Counted from the stretch's first letter, positions 1 to 11,046 are shown. The stretch: 64,000 bases of DNA from Stomoxys calcitrans (GCF_963082655.1 NC_081552.1:99087823-99151822), one strand, 5' to 3'. The notes: generated by a model not told the origin, from the letters alone. Numbers and translations: made by a program.

Positions 1-175
1 ATGGGTTTCAGATTAAGGCATTTATATTGTTATGCTTTTGCGATATACATATATTATTTTCGTAGCATGGTATTTCACTAAAAGCTCTTTAATTGTGGAA
101 AATAAATATTCAAATGGATGATTTTGTTCCATATAAAGTATACGAAGACGCAACGGAGCGAGCCCGGTTCATGAG
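1..175 (+). mobile_element. 3' end of a Helitron-like element (HEL-E), cut by the window edge
   Basis: The sequence matches the last part of HEL-E copies elsewhere in the window, such as 9180-9356 and 14830-15004. It has the same stretch through the 'cgtagcatggtatttcacta' segment, the 'tttgttccatataaagta' segment and a GC-rich terminus. The terminal CTAG is degraded here to 'cggttcatgag', so the exact end near 175 is approximate. Confidence 0.7.
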
Positions 176-276
176 GTGGGTCTATAAACTGATCGTGCAC
201 CCGATGTCGATACGGGAGATATACTTGTTTTTGATGATTTTTGCCATAGAAAGGACAGAAATGGGTTTCCCCCGCC

Positions 277-460
277 TAATGCTGGCAACATTTGTGAGGT
301 ACCATGCCATGTTAAACTTCTCTCTGCGCACTACGGCACGCCATTCGGACTCAGCTTAAGAACTTGAATCGGACTGCACTCATTGATATGTTGGAAGTTT
401 GCCCCCATGAACATTCCACTAAGGGACACTTAGTGGAATGTTCATGGGCAAAATTTGCAA
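277..460 (+). repeat. SINE body and tail fragment (tRNA-derived, muscid type)
   Basis: It contains the segments 'aatgctggcaacatttgtgag', 'cactacggcacgccattcgg', 'cttgaatcggactgcactca' and 'agtggaatgttcatgggcaa' in order. I recognise this order from a tRNA-derived SINE common in muscid flies. The related copy at 58303-58500 keeps the promoter half; this copy lacks the A and B boxes and has internal deletions. The tail is duplicated in inverted orientation, forming the hairpin at 404-448. Family assignment is from memory. Confidence 0.6.
404..448. repeat. Perfect 20-bp inverted repeat with 5-nt loop
   Basis: Positions 404-423 are exactly complementary in reverse to 429-448, with loop 424-428. 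The arm is the SINE tail segment (tggaatgttcatggg). One tail has therefore been joined head-to-head with an inverted copy of itself. Confidence 0.9.
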
Positions 461-2020
461 GGACAGAAATCTTGTTGGATATTTCATATAAAATGCACCG
501 CAATTACTTTGGTTAGAGCACCAATCAATAACACCTAATTAATCGCTTTAAAATTCAGTTGTCGCATAATTTATACTAATGGGTATTTTATTTGTTTTTA
601 AATAGAAATAAATCAGCGGTATGCACATATTTTAATTTGCAGGGGAATGAATGTACGAGTAACAAGTACAGGGTACGAATTTCAATGAGCTAAAAATTAA
701 ATCTTCCCAAATATTGATAGTATGGAATTGGAGGAATAGTTTTCTTATATAATATTATTTCTAACAAAAGTGAAATACGATGAGGAGCTTAATCCCAAAG
801 TTTTATGAGGCAACTAATCATTCATCCACATATACCATGTTTAAAATTAATTTATGCAAAACTAATTCAATTGAGTTTAAATGCGTACCCTATTATTTTC
901 CGTTCGCAACCATTCGACATCACTTTGCAACAAGTTCATTAAGTGCAGCAATATAATCGCACAAAAATGAGGGGCTCGTTTTAGGCACCAACATTAGACA
1001 GACCTCAAAAACAAACTACAAAATTATTACTATAATCACGTGTAAGTTTGCTTTAGGCTTTAACATTGCAAATTCTAACAACGAACGGCAAATAAAACAA
1101 GACACAATAATTGGTAGTTGTAAAAATAAAATAATAGCAAATGCATTAATGCATTGTGCCCACATTTAATCAGTTCATATGTTAACTGTAACACTCTTGG
1201 AGTCACAGCACTTACTAATGTCCAATTGTACTGCCAGCGATTGGGGTCATGAATGTAATCCATTATCTGAATTTATTTCGTTTGATTAAGTTAACCGATA
1301 TCTTACATGGACTTTCTGAAGAATAGGAAATTTGTATCCGATTTTGCTGATATTGTGTATGAGAAGTACACTCATGTAATCCATTGTATGAACTTATTCC
1401 GATGTTTGATACAATAGTTCCCCTACAAAGACCTCAATCTGGCTCATTGTAAAATCAATATAGTTTTAATTTGTTGGAATCTCGCTCTACCTTTGCAATT
1501 AGAATGTATTGGGCAGAATTTTAATGAGTACTCCCAGAGGTTCAAGGAGAGTATACACCTGAATGGCTTAATTTGGCATAAGGTTAGCTCAGGTACAAAT
1601 TTCAGGATCAGTTTATGTGGGGGGATAGAACACTAATAAGTGTAGTTAAGGCTAGAGGCATTCTGTGGGAGATTGAGATCTTCCCTTCAAATTCTATGTG
1701 CGCGAAGTGTTAAATGCGCTTAATGTTGAATATATCGCTATCCATTTATGTAGAGCTAAATATAATTTAATTTGTGCTAGAATTGATGAAAGATCACATG
1801 CAATGTTACAAGCTAAAAAAAGAGGAAACAGATGAATCTTTACTGTAACGGGTAAACTTTAAATTTTGAGTCTCTGTTTGTTTTGCTAACAATATCTTGG
1901 ATCCGAATCTCTGGCCCATGGACATTAAGCTTCGCCCTTTCGTAAATATTCGAATGAATCCAACACAAAATCAGAAAATTTAGCTAACAACAGTCATGGG
2001 TTGACAATTTACTACTAACA
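461..2020. other. No recognisable gene or repeat
   Basis: About 1.5 kb of AT-rich DNA with short ORFs only. I see no match to the repeat families of this window and no domain motif. The final few hundred bases may belong to the decayed LINE that shows at 2021-2145, but I cannot support that base by base. Confidence 0.5.
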
Positions 2021-2145
2021 TTTTTTTCTCAAAATGATTATGATGTCATTATTTTGGCGGAAACATGGCTAAATGCAGACTTATATAGTGCCGAATTTTT
2101 GATGCCAATTTATACAGCGTTTACAAAATTTTTTTTATAACTGGG
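2021..2145 (+). pseudogene. Decayed LINE endonuclease fragment
   Basis: Reading from 2033, the + strand encodes NDYDVIILAETWLNADLYSA and continues for about 15 residues to a stop near 2140. The D-x-I-x-L-x-E-T-W-L pattern is typical of the APE-type endonuclease of Jockey/CR1/I-group non-LTR retrotransposons, where the Glu of ETWL is a metal ligand. No other part of the element is recognisable and the frame closes quickly, so this is a relic. A chance match is possible because only about 35 residues fit. Confidence 0.45.
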
Positions 2146-2188
2146 TGTGCTCGATTTGGTGGAGTCCGATAGCTGTAAAACAGCAATA

Positions 2189-2390
2189 TATTGGGTTGAC
2201 AAAAAGTAATTGCGGACTTTTAAAAGAAAGTAAATGCATTTTTAATGAAACTTAGAATGAACTTTAATCAAATATACTTTTTTTACGCTTTTTTTCTAAA
2301 GCAAGCTAAAGAAACAGCTGATAACTGACAGAAGAAAGAATGCAATTACAGAATCACAAGCTGTGAAAAAATTTGTCAACGCCAACTATA
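2189..2390 (-). mobile_element. Internally deleted mariner relic (MITE-like)
   Basis: Read on the minus strand this is the two ends of the mariner at 7209-8160 joined together. The right end (TTGGGTTGACAAAAAGTA, then the 3' untranslated part ending near 'cattctaag') begins at 2191 after a TA. The left 5' leader ('ctgataactgacagaagaaa', 'ctgtaattgcattc' in reverse) follows from about 2290. The whole transposase-coding part is missing, and the outermost bases of the left TIR are lost near 2390. It is too short to code and could have moved only in trans. Confidence 0.8.
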
Positions 2391-2905
2391 TGAAATCATA
2401 GCTGCCATGTAGACCGTTCTCTCGATTTAAGGTCTTATGCTCATAAAAGGCCCATTTATTGTCCGATGTCGCAAACATTTGGGACAGAGAATAAAGTTAA
2501 GCCCCTCGACATACTTCTGCAATGTGGCTCAGATCGGTCCAGATTTCGATATATCTGTCATATAGACCGATCTCTCGATTTGAGGTTTAGGGCCCATAAA
2601 AGGCGCATTTATTGTCCGATGAGGCCGAATTTTGGGACAGTGAAATGTGTTAGGACCTTGGATATCCTTCTTCAATTTGGTCTGGATCGAACCAGATTTA
2701 AATATAGCTGCAATATAGACCGATCTCTCGATTTAAGGTTTTGGGGCCATAAAAGGCCGATTTAGCCAAAATTTGGAACAGTGAGTTGTGTTAGGATCTT
2801 CGAAATTTGTTGAAACTTGGCCCAAAACGGTCCAGATTTGGATATGGCAGCCATATAGATCGATCTCTCGATTTAAGGTTTTGGGCCCATAAAAGGCGCA
2901 TTTAT
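2391..2905 (+). mobile_element. DINE-1-like family B, tandem-unit fragment
   Basis: Three to four degenerate tandem units of the family B type, each with 'agctgccatatagaccgat', a 'ttgtccgatg' segment and a 'gggacagtga' segment. Neither the 5' block nor the 3' hairpin is present. The reading frames through it are produced by the units and are not genes. Confidence 0.75.
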
Positions 2906-2912
2906 AATCCTA

Positions 2913-3755
2913 CTAGCTAAAACGGTCCCTCTCCGCTGAGCCTTATTTTACTTTGGTACAAAATTGTCTTTTGAATATTTGTTTTCGACAATTAAAGAGC
3001 TTTTATTGAAATACCATGCTACGAAAATAATATATGTATATCGCAAAAGCCTAACAATATAAATGCCTTTATCTGAATCACATAAATACCATTTATTTAA
3101 ACCCCATATTGCCATTGCTTTGAGGGGAGTTTATGGGATGAGGCATCCTCAAACCTCTATCCCCAACATTTGTACTCTTTGGGGGGTGTTTTGGGAAAGG
3201 GACGCTGCCCCAAATACATTGTCCCACATTTGGATATCAGAATCGTATTTTACACTTAAATAAATTTTATTTGAGCCCCATGTTGCCATGATCAGTAAAT
3301 AAGTCGAGTTTGGGGATGTTTTGCGGAAGAGGTGCACCCCCAGAAACTTGATCCAGCCCTCGGATACCAAACTCCTATTCTACTCGCAAATACCTTTCAT
3401 TTGAGTTCCATATTGCCAAGGTCGGTAATAAGCCCGATTTAAGGGTATTTTTGGGGTTGGGTTGGTCCCCCAAACACTTAGTCCGACAATTAGATATCTA
3501 TAGATTACTTTAAGAGAGCACACAAAATTTCGCTTAAATCGCACGATTCATCACCGAGATGTGGCGTTTCTGAAATAAGGGTAAGGGGGAGGGTCCGCTC
3601 CCCCATCAGATATCAAAAAATGTAGTACCCTATTTTCACCACGGGATCGTTAAGCACCATCTGTGAAAATTTCAAGAAAATCGGTTCAGCCGTTTTTGAG
3701 TCTATAAGGAACACACGAGCAAACAAACACAAATTCATTTTAATATATACATTAA
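2913..3755 (-). mobile_element. Helitron-like element HEL-E, short copy
   Basis: On the minus strand it ends in CTAG (2913-2916) after a GC-rich stretch. It runs through 'gggg...ccatattgccatg' internal units and begins with the 'acaaacacaaatt' (reverse of AATTTGTGTTTGT) leader near 3750. The 5' leader includes the conserved 'cggctgaaccgattttcttg' segment. No Rep/helicase coding is visible, so it is non-autonomous. Confidence 0.7.
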
Positions 3756-3853
3756 ATATATATCTGAACCCGCCCCGCCTCGCAGCGCATTCTTTTACAC
3801 CATATGAATTATAACTTTATTTTCAATTACTCTACTTTGCATTCACTAAGTTA

Positions 3854-4126
3854 CGTATATATTTTGTGGCCATGTTTTTATAAAACTTTTGGACTATTGT
3901 GGAAGCTTGTCCCGGGGTAGGAGGGTTAAACAAAAAATACCGAAAACAGTCAAAGGTTAGTTCCTTTATTACATTTTTTTAAAGGACAGACAACTTGTCA
4001 AAACAGTTGTGAAAAGCATATGATCAACTTTGAACACACTCTCCTGTACCTCTCGCTCTCTTTTTCTTTGTTCGGGTTTTCTTGGCTATTCAAATAATTT
4101 CTATCTTCTAATAGATGGCGCTGAAT
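3854..4126 (+). repeat. Dispersed repeat H, copy 1
   Basis: About 270 bp that recurs in inverted orientation at 60413-60685 with high identity by eye. Shared segments include 'aagcttgtccc', 'gaaaacagtcaaaggttagt', 'catatgatcaactttgaaca' and 'tagatggcgct'. It is not coding. The minus strand has an AATAAA-rich segment ('aataaaggaactaac'), so a solo LTR is conceivable, but I see no convincing TG...CA ends or target duplication. Confidence 0.75.
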
Positions 4127-4376
4127 TGTTGTTGTTGGTGATGCTCACAGTTAGTTTCAATCACATTGTCATTATTTTGTCTATTTTTAAATTCAATTGA
4201 ATTCCCAATGTTTTCAGCCTATCTTATGTCACCGTTGCGCATGGGTAAGCATCTCCGGCTTACCCATGGCAGAAACAATTTGAGCAGATATTTCTTCAAT
4301 AACAGTTGTGACAATAATCATTATCCATTTATGACGTCGGTACAAAAACTTACGGCCTAGACCACTAAAATTGTTT

Positions 4377-5208
4377 TATGCCCTCCACCATAAGATGGGG
4401 GTATACTAATTTCGCCATTCTGTTTGTAACACCTCGAAATATGCGTCTGAGACCCCATAAAGTATATATATTCTTGATCATCATGTCACTTTAAGTCGAT
4501 TTAGCCATGCCCGTCCGTCTGTCCATCTGTCTATCCATCCGTCTGTCTGTCGAAAGCACGCTTACCTTCGAAGGAGTAAAGCTGACCGCTTGAAATTCTG
4601 CACAAATACTTTTAATTAGTGTAGGTAAGTTACGATTGTAAATGGGCCAAATCGGTCCATGTTTTTTCTTTATAGCTGTCTTTTACACCGATCTTATGTC
4701 TTGACTTCTTGAGCTTATAGAGGGCGAAATTCTTATCCGAGTTTCCACCTAGTGTTTTCGTTTCACTTCCAACAACTGTGTTAAGTATAATTCAAATCGG
4801 TTCATAATCTGGTATAGCTGTCATATAAACCGATCTTGAATCTTGAAATTTTGTACAACGGCTTCTCTCACGACCTTCAACATACGTGTATTATATGGTC
4901 TGAATCGATCAATAGCTTGATACAGCTCCCAAATAAACCGATCTCCGGATTTTGCTTCTTGAGCCCCTACAAGGCGCAATCCTTATCCGAATGAACTGAA
5001 ATATTACACAATGACTTCTACAATGTTCAGCATTCATTTATGGTCCGAATCGGACAATACCTTGATAAAGCTCCAATAGCATAACAGATCTTATCCAATA
5101 TTCTTTGTTTACCTAAAAAGAGATACCGCGCATAGAACTCCACACATGCGATCCATGGTGGAGGGTATATAAGATTAGGCCCGGCCGAACTTAGACGCTT
5201 TTACTTGT
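4377..5208 (+). mobile_element. DINE-1-like family A, complete-looking but mutated
   Basis: The 5' end is TATGCCCTCCACCATAAGAT (TATACCC with one change). The conserved block has 'tatatattcttgatcatc', the GTCY run starts near 4508 (gtccgtctgtccatctgtct), and degenerate tandem units follow. It ends with GGTGGAGGGTATATAAGAT, a CCCGGCCGAA hairpin half and TTACTTGT. The 3' subterminal GGTGGAGGGTATA is the reverse complement of the 5' subterminal sequence. It is followed after 7 bp by another DINE. Confidence 0.85.
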
Positions 5209-5215
5209 TTCTTTT

Positions 5216-6050
5216 TATACCATCCATCACAATCTAATTTCGTCATTACGTTTGTAATTCATCAAAATATTCAGCTGAGACCCAAGAAAGTATATATGTA
5301 CATTTTTGATCGTCTTGACACTCTAAGTCGATTTAGCCATGTCGGTCCGTCCATCTTTCGAAAGCACTCTAACTTTCGAAGGAATAAAGCTAGACGCATG
5401 AAATTTTGCACAAATAGTTCCTATTAGTGTAGGTCGGTTGGGATATTAAATGGGTCATATTGGTCTATGTTTTGATATAGCTGCCATATAAACCGTATTG
5501 GGATCTTGACCTCTTGAGCCCCTAAACGCCGCAATTCTTATACGATTTGTCTCTAATTTAGTAAAAGATATTTTGTTATGACTTCCAACATCTGTGCTAA
5601 GTATGCTTCAAACCGGTTTAAAACTTGATGTAGCTCCCATATAAACCGATATCTTAATTTCAATCTCTTTGCCTCTAGAGGACGCAATTCTTATGCGATT
5701 TGGCTAAATACTATATCAACGACGTCGCTTATGACCTTCGGTCTGAATTGGTCCATAACCTGATATAGCTCCCATATGAACCGATCTTCCGATTTTAATT
5801 CTTAAGCCACTATAGGGCTCAATTCTAATCCAACATTCTGCGCAATAACATCTACTATGGTCTTCAACAGCCAAACCAAGCGTGTTTCGATTTGGTTGAT
5901 AACCATGAAATAGCTCCAATAGCTTTGCAATTTATATTAATTACCCTTTGTTTGCCTATAAAGAGATATCGGGCAAAAATATGACAAATGAGATCCATGG
6001 TAGAGGGTATGTATGATTTGGCCGCTTGTAGCGGCTTAGCGCCTATAACA
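5216..6050 (+). mobile_element. DINE-1-like element, degraded
   Basis: It starts TATACCATCCATC and keeps the 'tatatatgtacatttttgat' and 'cgatttagccatgtc' core, but has only a short GTCY tract. Tandem units with 'gctcccatataaaccgat' follow. The 3' end near 6000-6050 still shows 'ggtagagggtatg' and a 'gccgcttgtagcggc' hairpin, which differs in sequence from the usual TTCGGCCCGGCCGAA but keeps the pairing. Confidence 0.75.
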
Positions 6051-6120
6051 TTGATCATGATGTGGTAGTTGTCTATGACTTACTATCCGGCAACCTGTTG
6101 AATGGTCATAATTTTGTTTT

Positions 6121-6720
6121 TATACCCTTTACCATAGGATGGGAGTATACTAATTTCGTTATTCTGTTTGTAACACCCCGAAATATGCGTCTTAGACCCC
6201 ATAAAGTATATATATTCTTGATCGTCGTAACATTTTAAGTCGAACTAGCCATGTCCGTCCGTCTGTCTGTCGAAAGCACGCTAACTTTTGAAGGAGTAAA
6301 GCTAGTCGATTAAAATATTGCACAAATACTTCTTATAGGTGTAGGTCAGTTGGGATTGTAAATGGGCCAAATCGGTCCATACCCTGACATAGCTGCCATA
6401 TAAACCGATCTGGGATTAGTGTTCTTGAGCTTCTAGAGAGCGCAATTCTCATCCGACTTGGCACAAATTTTGTACAACGGTTTCTCCCATGGCCTTCAAC
6501 ATACGTGTGCAATATGGTCTGAATCGATATATAGCTTGACACAGCTCCCATATAATCCGATCTCCAAATTTTGCTTCTTGACCCCGAATCCTGCTCCGTC
6601 CATATTCATTATTCTCTGTTTGCCTAAAAAGAGATACTGCCCAAAGAACTCGACAGATGCGATCCATGGTGGAGGGTGTATAAGATTCGGTCCGGCCGAA
6701 CTCAGCACGCTCTTACATGT
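6121..6720 (+). mobile_element. DINE-1-like family A, short copy
   Basis: It starts TATACCC. The core 'tatatattcttgatcgtcgt' and GTCY run (6246-6275) are followed by roughly two tandem units. It ends GGTGGAGGGTGTATAAGAT, 'ggtccggccgaact' and TCTTACATGT. It is the third + strand DINE in a row from 4377. Confidence 0.85.
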
Positions 6721-6726
6721 TTTTAA

Positions 6727-6829
6727 ATCAAATCAAATTGCCATATTAAACGATTCTCAGTGGTAGAGAACTAATTTGCCGGTCTTTATATTAGGTGCGG
6801 TGGCGACAGTTCTTGGTAATTAACCATGT
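6727..6829 (-). repeat. Dispersed repeat G, copy 1
   Basis: About 100 bp present in inverted orientation at 63056-63148, sharing 'attgccatattaaacgatt', 'gagaactaatttg' and 'ggtggcgacagttctt'. It is non-coding and its class is unknown. Confidence 0.65.
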
Positions 6830-7206
6830 CAGACTTTTGAATGTGTTGCCCAGCAGCACGTTGTTTGGACTTGTCTAGGAAAAGAAGGCTCCTTGTCGAT
6901 GAGCTAAAAATGGCGCCAACCTTGACGTTACGGTTTGCAACTGCTCCTATCACAATGAACGTCGTAACTTTGGAGGTACGGCGGAAGTGTCCTGTTAGGT
7001 CATTATAATTAATCAACTGTTTTGAGGTGAGATGATCCGTTAGATATATAACCAGAATAAAGATATTATATTCGCAGTCTACAACCCTATGCTTTAAATT
7101 TAACCCCATATTGTCATAATTGGTGTGTACAGCCGTTTGGTGGGGAGCGCCTCACTCCCTCTGCCACTTAAGCCCCATTGTTTTAATGGGGAGGTAAAGC
7201 ACCACC
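6830..7206. other. Unclassified DNA left of the mariner
   Basis: It holds part of a 107-codon minus-strand ORF (6786-7109) with no recognised domain; the ORF overlaps repeat G, so I do not call it a gene. From about 7090 the text (ccccatattgtcataattgg, 'taagccccattg') resembles HEL-E internal units. That suggests the mariner at 7209 landed in or beside a HEL-E copy. Confidence 0.4.
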
Positions 7207-7208
7207 TA

Positions 7209-8160
7209 TTGGGTTGCCCAAAAAGTAATTGTCGGTAATATAGTAGTAATATAGTCGGCGTTGACAAATTTTTTCAACGGCTTATGACTCTGTAATTGCA
7301 TTCTTTCTTCTGTCAGTTATCAGCTGTTACTTTTAGCTTGCTTTAGAAAAAACGTGCGCGAAATTTTGTTTACATTTGTTTGTTTGGCGTCAATTTTAAT
7401 ATGGGTACCACATGTATTGAAAGAAATTCATTTAACAAACCGAATCAACGCTTGTGATATGCACCTTAAACGCAATGAATTCGATCCGTTTTTAAACCGA
7501 CTCATAACTGGAGATGAAAAATGGATTGTTTACAACAACGTTAGTCGAAAACGATCATGGTCCAAGCATGGTGAACCAGCTCAAACCACTTCAAAGGCTG
7601 TTATCCGCCAAAAGAAGGTTATGCTGTCTGTTTGGTGGGATTGGAAGGGTGTGGTATATTTTGAGCTGCTTCCAAGGAACCAAACGATTAATTCGAATCT
7701 TTACTGTCAACAATTTGACAAATTGAATACAGCCATCAAGGAGAAGCGACCAGAATTGGTCAATCGTAAAGGTGTCATATTCCACCAGGACAACGCTAGA
7801 CCGCACACATCTTTGGTCACTCGCCAAAAACTGAGTGAGCTTGGCTGGGAACTTGTGATGCATCCACCATATAGCCCTGACCTTGCACCATCAGACTACC
7901 ATTTATTTCGATCTTTGCAGAACTCCTTAAATGGTAAAACTTTCGGCAATGATGAGGCTATAAAATCGCACTTGGTTCAGTTTTTTGCAGATAAAGGCCA
8001 GAAGTTCTATGAGCGTGGAATACTAAATTTGCCAGGAAAATGGCAAAAGGTTATCGAACAAAATGGCAATTATATATTTGATTAAAGTTCATTCTAAGTT
8101 TTATTAAAAATGAATTTACTTTCTTTTAAAAAATCCGAAACTACTTTTTAGGAAACCCAA
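7209..8160 (+). mobile_element. Mariner transposon, internally deleted (952 bp)
   Basis: Imperfect terminal inverted repeats of about 26 bp (left TTGGGTTGCCCAAAAAGTA; right end, in reverse, TTGGGTTTCCTAAAAAGTA) lie just inside a TA at 7207-7208 and another TA at 8161-8162. This is the TA duplication expected of mariner. Complete mariners are usually near 1.3 kb; about 0.3 kb is missing between the 5' leader and the coding region. The right flank is HEL-E internal sequence, so the insertion is into or beside an older Helitron. Confidence 0.92.
7354..8085 (+). pseudogene. Mariner transposase, catalytic domain only (N-terminus deleted)
   Basis: The 243-codon frame encodes the DD34D catalytic core of a mariner transposase, the nuclear enzyme that binds the TIRs and cuts and pastes at TA. 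Visible motifs are WVPHVL at about residue 17, TGDEKW (first Asp, about residue 54), HQDNARPH (second Asp) and SPDLAPSDYHLF (third Asp). Exactly 34 residues separate the second and third Asp. The C-terminus is complete (ends NGNYIFD). Intact relatives are about 345 residues and carry two helix-turn-helix DNA-binding domains before WVPH. Here those roughly 100-120 residues are gone, and the first 15 or so codons are 5' leader read through in frame (MREILFTFVCLASIL). The frame is uninterrupted, so the loss was a clean deletion. A protein made from it should not bind TIRs, though it could interfere with dimers. The ATG at 7354 is only the first in frame. Confidence 0.9.
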
Positions 8161-8162
8161 TA

Positions 8163-9356
8163 TATTTTCAAGGCCAACTCACTGAGTGGCCGCCAATCGC
8201 ACAAAACACCCCCCAAGCCGGTAATGTTTGCCGATTATGGAAATATGGGGCTCAAATTAAAGATATGTGGGTGTAGACCATGTATCTGATATCAACATTA
8301 GGGGCCAACTGCCTAGCGGACGTCCCACCACCATAACAACCCCCAAATAGGACATATTTGCTCACCAAGACAATTTGGGTCTTAAAGAGAGTGGGACTAA
8401 ATATTCATAGTTTTATGGCCAATACCCCAAACCGAACATATTTGCTGACTTTTGCAATAAGGAGTTTAAATGAGATTAGAAAACGAATTTGATATCCAAT
8501 ATTGAGGGCAACGGCAATATGGGGTTCATAAAAATGATACATAGATATATGAGAATAGAGCACGTTGCTGATATATTTTCAGGGGTTAGAATTTGGGGGA
8601 CCACCCCACTCCGCAAAACACCCCCAAATCGGGCATATTTACCGACCATTACAATGTGGGGCTTAAATGAAAGGTATTGGGGGGTAGAGCAAGAATTGAT
8701 ACCCATTTTCGGGACCAATTTTCTGGGGGTTTACCCCTTTCCCAAAATACCCCACCAACAGCAATTTTTTAGTGACCATCGAATACGAATACAAATGTAG
8801 GACCATATATTAAGGACTTCACCCCTTTCCCAAAACACCCCCAAAGGGAAAACAATTTTTGACAATCCCAATATGTGGCTCAAATAAAAGGTATTTGAGA
8901 TTAGTAAACGAATTTTATAACCTATTTTGGGGCCATGTTTGGGGGGCGCCTCATCCTATAAACTTTTCTTCAGCCAATGGCAATATGGGGTTTAAATAAA
9001 TGGTACTTGAGACAAGAGCACGATGCTGATATATTTTCAGGACAAAGCATCTGTGGGACCATCTCTCCCCCGAAAACACCTCCAAATCAGACAACATGAG
9101 AACATCGGGCTGAAATGAAGTATTTTAAGAATGGAGTACACCTTACATCTAAACTTCAATTCGTATACCAATAAAGATCATATGGGATTTAGATAAAGGC
9201 ACTCATATTGTTAAACTGTTAGTCAAGCGATATACTATTTTCGTAGCATGGTATTTCACTAAAAGATCTTTAATTGTCGAAAATCAATATTCCAAGGAAA
9301 CTTTTGTTCCATATAAAGTAAAAGAAGGCGCAGCGGAGCGGGCCCGGGTCAGCTAG
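8163..9356 (+). mobile_element. Helitron-like element HEL-E (5' part missing)
   Basis: Starts abruptly at the mariner. It runs through irregular internal units ('caatatggggctcaaatgaa', 'ggggaccaccccac', 'ccccaaaacaccccc'), then the conserved 3' region with 'cgtagcatggtatttcacta'. It ends in GGAGCGGGCCCGGGTCAG-CTAG at 9353-9356 followed by T, as expected for a Helitron 3' terminus (CTRR|T). The next HEL-E begins 4 bp later. Confidence 0.8.
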
Positions 9357-9359
9357 TCT

Positions 9360-11046
9360 TCTTATATATAACAAGTAAAAGCGTGCTAAGTTCGGGCCGA
9401 ATCTTATATACCCTCCACCATGGATCACATTTGTCGAGTTCTTCTTAGGCAAAAAAGGATATAAGAAAAGATTTGCTCTGCTATTAGAGCGATATCAAGA
9501 TACGGTCCGGTCTGGACCACAATTAAATTTTATGCTGGAGACCTGTGTAAAATGTCAGCCAATTCGAATAAGAATTGCGTCCTTTGGGAGCTCATAAAAT
9601 AAAATAGAGAGAACGATTTATATGGGAGCTGTATCCGGCTATAGACCGATTCAGACCATAATAAACACGTATGTCGACGGCAATGAGAGGATCCGTCGTA
9701 CAAAATTTCAGGCAAATCGGATAATAATTGTCACCCTAGAGGGTAATTGTCCCAGATCGGTTTATATGGCAGCTATATCAGGTTATGAACCGATTTAAAC
9801 CTTATTTGACACAGTTCTTGAAAGTCATAATAAAATACGTCATGCAAAATTTCAGCCAAATCGGATAAGAATTGCGCCCTCTAGACACTCAAGAAGTCAA
9901 GACCCAAGATCGGTTTATATGGCAGCTATATCAGGTTATAAACCGATTTGAACCATACTTGGCACAATTGTTAGATATCATAACAAAACAGGTCGTGCAA
10001 AATTTCATTCTAATCGGATAATAATTGCGTACTCTAGAGGCTCAAGAAGTCAAGACCCAAGATCGGTTTATATGGCAGCTATATCAAAACACTTACCGAT
10101 ATGGCCCATTTACAATACCAATCAACCTACACTACTAAGAAGAATTTGTGCAAAATTTCAAGCGGCTGGCTTTACTCCTACGGAAGTTAGCGTTCTATGT
10201 TCGACAGACAGACGGTCGGACAAGGCTAGATTGACAAAACATCGCGACGATCAAGAATATACAAACTTTATGGGGTCTCAGGCGAATATTTCGAGTAGTG
10301 ACAAACAGAATGACGAAATAAGTATACCCCCCATCCTATGGTGGAGGGTATAAAAATCAATTTGTGTTTGCTTGAAGGTTTGTTTGTTTGTGTGTTCCTT
10401 ATACACTCAGAAACGCCAGAACCGATTTTCTTGATATTTTTACAGATGGTTCATAATGATCCCGTGGTGAAAATAGGGTACCACATTTTGGATATCTGAA
10501 GGGGAGGGCGGACCCTTCCATTTACCCTTATTTTCAGAAACGTCAGATCTCGGAAAAAAATTTCGCAATTTAAGCGAAATTTTGTGTGCTCTCATATAGA
10601 ACCCTAAAAATAAAAATTTGGTTTCCAAATTTCGGATGGGGTACCTAGGGGGGCCGCCAAACCAAACATACATTTGGACCAATCACGACAATATGGGGCT
10701 CAAATGAAAGGTATTTAGGATAAGAAAATGAATCTGATATCCATTTGTCGAACCAAGTGCTAGGGGGACCACCCCGAGCCCCAAAACACCGCTAAATCGG
10801 ACATATTTACCGACCATGGCAATATGGGAAAGGTATTTGTGAGTTGAATACCCACCCACGTTTCTGGGTGTCCACCCCTTTCCCAAAACACCCCCCAAAA
10901 AGGACTTATTTACTCACCATGGGAATATGGGGCTTAAATAAAAGGTATTTGAGTGCAGAATGAGAATTCTATATCCAAATATGAGACCAAGTGATTGGGG
11001 GCCGCCTCTTCCCAAAAACATTCCCCAAAGGGGACAAATTTACGAC
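9360..11046 (+). mobile_element. Helitron-like element HEL-E interrupted by a DINE
   Basis: The first 11 bases, TCTTATATATA (9360-9370), are separated by the DINE at 9371-10352 from the rest of the leader (AAAATCAATTTGTG, from 10353). Removing the DINE restores TCTTATATATAAAAATC exactly as at 36277. The leader, 'gtgcgatttaagcgaaattt'-type segment and internal units follow. The element is broken at about 11046 by the RTE fragment and has no 3' terminus in this orientation. Confidence 0.8.
9371..10352 (-). mobile_element. DINE-1-like family A nested in HEL-E
   Basis: On the minus strand it starts TATACCCTCCACCATAGGAT at 10352 and ends ACTTGT at 9371. It has a reduced GTCY tract near 10205-10225 and four to five 153-bp tandem units. 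One hairpin half is mutated (GTTCGGGCCGAA). The insertion left no target duplication: the flanks join to give an intact Helitron 5' end, as expected for Helentron-type T^T insertion. Confidence 0.88.

Noticed and set aside
3854..4126. Repeat H as a solo LTR
   Set aside because: No convincing TG...CA ends, primer-binding site or target duplication; left as unclassified.
6786..7109. 107-codon minus-strand ORF
   Set aside because: Non-repetitive translation but no motif, partly overlapping dispersed repeat G, with no sign of promoter or splice context.
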